64,000 nt of DNA from Nitrospirota bacterium (GTDB taxonomy: Bacteria; Nitrospirota; Nitrospiria; Nitrospirales; UBA8639): contig JAALKI010000014.1 of the NCBI GenBank assembly GCA_011088105.1, forward strand, positions 1 to 64,000, read 5' to 3'. Within the stretch, counting starts at the first letter, position 1. Each line of letters opens with the position of its first letter. The notes beneath the pieces are model-generated. The model was given only the letters and a program-made list of their open reading frames with translations, ran no database searches and had not been told where the DNA came from. The translations under genes and the position numbers were made by a program. Below, piece after piece: positions 62,813 through 64,000 of this stretch.

Positions 62813-64000
62813 GTGTATAAAAAAGTCGTCTTTGATAACGGAGTTCGTGTCGTATTAGAGAAGATGCCGTCGCTTCGGTCTGTGGCGGTTGGTGTGTGGG
62901 TCAATGTGGGGACACGAGATGAACAGTCTGGTGAGGAAGGGCTGTCTCATTTCCTTGAGCACATGCTCTTCAAGGGCACGCGCCGACGGACTGCTGCAAA
63001 AATTTCTCAGGAAATTGATTCCCTGGGTGGAGAAATGAATGCGTTTACCACGCATGAATCCACGGCGTTTTACGTTAAAGTGTTAGATCAACATGTTCCG
63101 CAAGCTGTGGACCTGCTGACTGACTTGTTCTATCATTCTCGCTTTGATCCAAAAGAAATTCAAAAAGAAAAAAATGTGGTATTAGAAGAAATTCGTACGG
63201 TATTAGATGACCCAGAGGATTACGTGCAAGAGTTACATGCGCGAGATGTTTTTCGAAGACACCCCTTAGGGCGATCTATCCTCGGGAAACGAAAAACCAT
63301 GGTGTCGATCAAACGGGCTGATCTTCTCCGGTATATGGAGGCTCAATACCATCCCGAAAAAACAGTGATTGCTGTTGCAGGGAACTTTTCCGTTTCCGAA
63401 ATGCTTAGCTCCTTGCAAGCATCGTTTGGGGAATGGACGCCTCGGCAACGGCCTGCTGAAGAAGCGCGAAAAGTCCGGCAAGCACCAAACATTTACGGTG
63501 GGACATTCACCCATCACAAACGATTAGCCCAAACTCACTTGTGTATGGGGTTAAAAGGCTTGCCAGCCGCACATCCAGATCGATACGCCATGCATGTCCT
63601 GAATGGCATTTTGGGTGGAGGTGTCAGTTCACGATTGTTTCAGGAAGTACGGGAAAAACGAGGACTGGTCTACACCATTTTTTCCCACCTTTCTAGCTTT
63701 TCTGATGGCGGGCTGCTCACCGTGTATGCTGCTATGGGATCTAAAGAGGCGCAAGCGGTTGTGGATGTGGTGTGCAAGGAAATTCGTCGGCTGAAAAAAC
63801 GAGGAGTGGATTGTCAAGAATTGGAACGGACAAAGAACCAGCTTAAGGGAGCCTTGATGTTGGGACTTGAAGGCACATATGGGCGAATGAATAAGTTAGC
63901 CAAGGATGAAATATCTCAAGGTCGATATGTTTCCCTTCGCGAGATGCTTAACCAGATTGATCGGGTTTCCGCTGATCATGTCCATAGTTTAAGCCATGAA
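62813..64000 (+). CDS. M16-family zinc peptidase (partial, cut by window edge)
   Basis: The reading frame runs through the end of the window, so only the first 396 residues are seen. The start is GTG 62813, 6 nt after AAAGG, giving VYKKVVFDNGVRVVLE. The inverted zinc motif HFLEH is at 46-50 with the third ligand Glu in EKNVVLEEI about 75 residues on, as in mitochondrial processing peptidase-like proteins (YmxG group). The second half has the family's GGGVSSRLFQEVREKRGLVY block. It is coupled to pnp and probably processes exported or small peptides. Confidence 0.93.
   Translation, partial: MYKKVVFDNGVRVVLEKMPSLRSVAVGVWVNVGTRDEQSGEEGLSHFLEHMLFKGTRRRTAAKISQEIDSLGGEMNAFTTHESTAFYVKVLDQHVPQAVDLLTDLFYHSRFDPKEIQKEKNVVLEEIRTVLDDPEDYVQELHARDVFRRHPLGRSILGKRKTMVSIKRADLLRYMEAQYHPEKTVIAVAGNFSVSEMLSSLQASFGEWTPRQRPAEEARKVRQAPNIYGGTFTHHKRLAQTHLCMGLKGLPAAHPDRYAMHVLNGILGGGVSSRLFQEVREKRGLVYTIFSHLSSFSDGGLLTVYAAMGSKEAQAVVDVVCKEIRRLKKRGVDCQELERTKNQLKGALMLGLEGTYGRMNKLAKDEISQGRYVSLREMLNQIDRVSADHVHSLSHE

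Noticed and set aside
1-64000. CRISPR arrays, rRNA, tRNA and insertion sequences
   Set aside because: No regularly spaced repeats, no tRNA-like fold apart from the tmRNA, and no transposase or terminal-repeat pair were seen.

Overview
The window is one contiguous stretch of a Gram-negative bacterial chromosome of roughly 50% GC. It carries a complete late lipid A and core LPS pathway, BamA, and the universal rimP-nusA-infB-rbfA-truB-rpsO-pnp block. Gene content and order (LpxI instead of LpxH, a MocA-type dehydrogenase between lpxI and lpxB, paired TusA/DsrE2, DUF502 and DUF2062 proteins) fit Nitrospirota, perhaps a low-GC Nitrospira relative. This is an inference: the window contains no 16S rRNA or nitrogen-cycle gene to settle it.

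Layout. 1-4.7 kb: a copper module (copZ-copA behind a sigma70-like promoter), then a small lipoprotein and a helical protein of unknown function. 4.7-5.6 kb (minus): a sulfur-relay pair, dsrE2-tusA. 5.7-8.8 kb: glutamate formimidoyltransferase translationally coupled to a PPi-type phosphofructokinase, then a one-domain voltage-gated cation channel with an acidic filter. 8.8-10.9 kb (minus): two ergothioneine-type genes (egtD, egtE-like). 11-15.7 kb: housekeeping genes (murJ, dtd, bcp, pdxB). 15.8-16.2 kb: the tmRNA gene with promoter and terminator, followed by a DUF4143 AAA ATPase behind an 18-bp inverted repeat. 17.5-27.4 kb: an LPS core/O-chain cluster (gmhB, three GT9 heptosyltransferase-like genes, five GT2/GT4 glycosyltransferases, an O-antigen ligase). 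28.8-29.5 kb: a Skp/OmpH gene.

29.6-42.9 kb (minus) is one long envelope operon transcribed from a good promoter at 43.13-43.16 kb: bamA, ompH-like lipoprotein, fabZ, lpxA, lpxI, mocA-type dehydrogenase, lpxB, msbA, DUF374 acyltransferase, waaA, lpxK, waaF. It builds lipid A, adds Kdo and heptose, flips the product and assembles outer-membrane proteins. lpxD is missing from its usual place. Divergently, lon starts a plus-strand run (lon, thiL, DUF2062, HD hydrolase, a predicted surface protein followed by a 15-bp tandem repeat, phhB, a RiPP-type radical SAM enzyme). A small convergent gene overlaps the end of the radical SAM gene. From 54 kb to the end lies the translation/RNA-processing operon, with an attenuator-like hairpin before rimP; it ends in an M16 peptidase cut by the window edge.

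Most interesting: (1) two genes, the DUF374 acyltransferase and the radical SAM enzyme, are each split by a -1 shift exactly at a canonical in-frame slippery heptamer (A AAA AAG and U UUA AAC); this could be programmed frameshifting or plain indels. (2) The radical SAM enzyme, phhB and an 87-residue convergent protein form a possible RiPP-like locus. (3) The channel has the natural filter TLEDWTD, close to engineered calcium-selective NavAb. (4) An ergothioneine pair lacks egtB. (5) lon has a promoter that also fits the sigma32 pattern.
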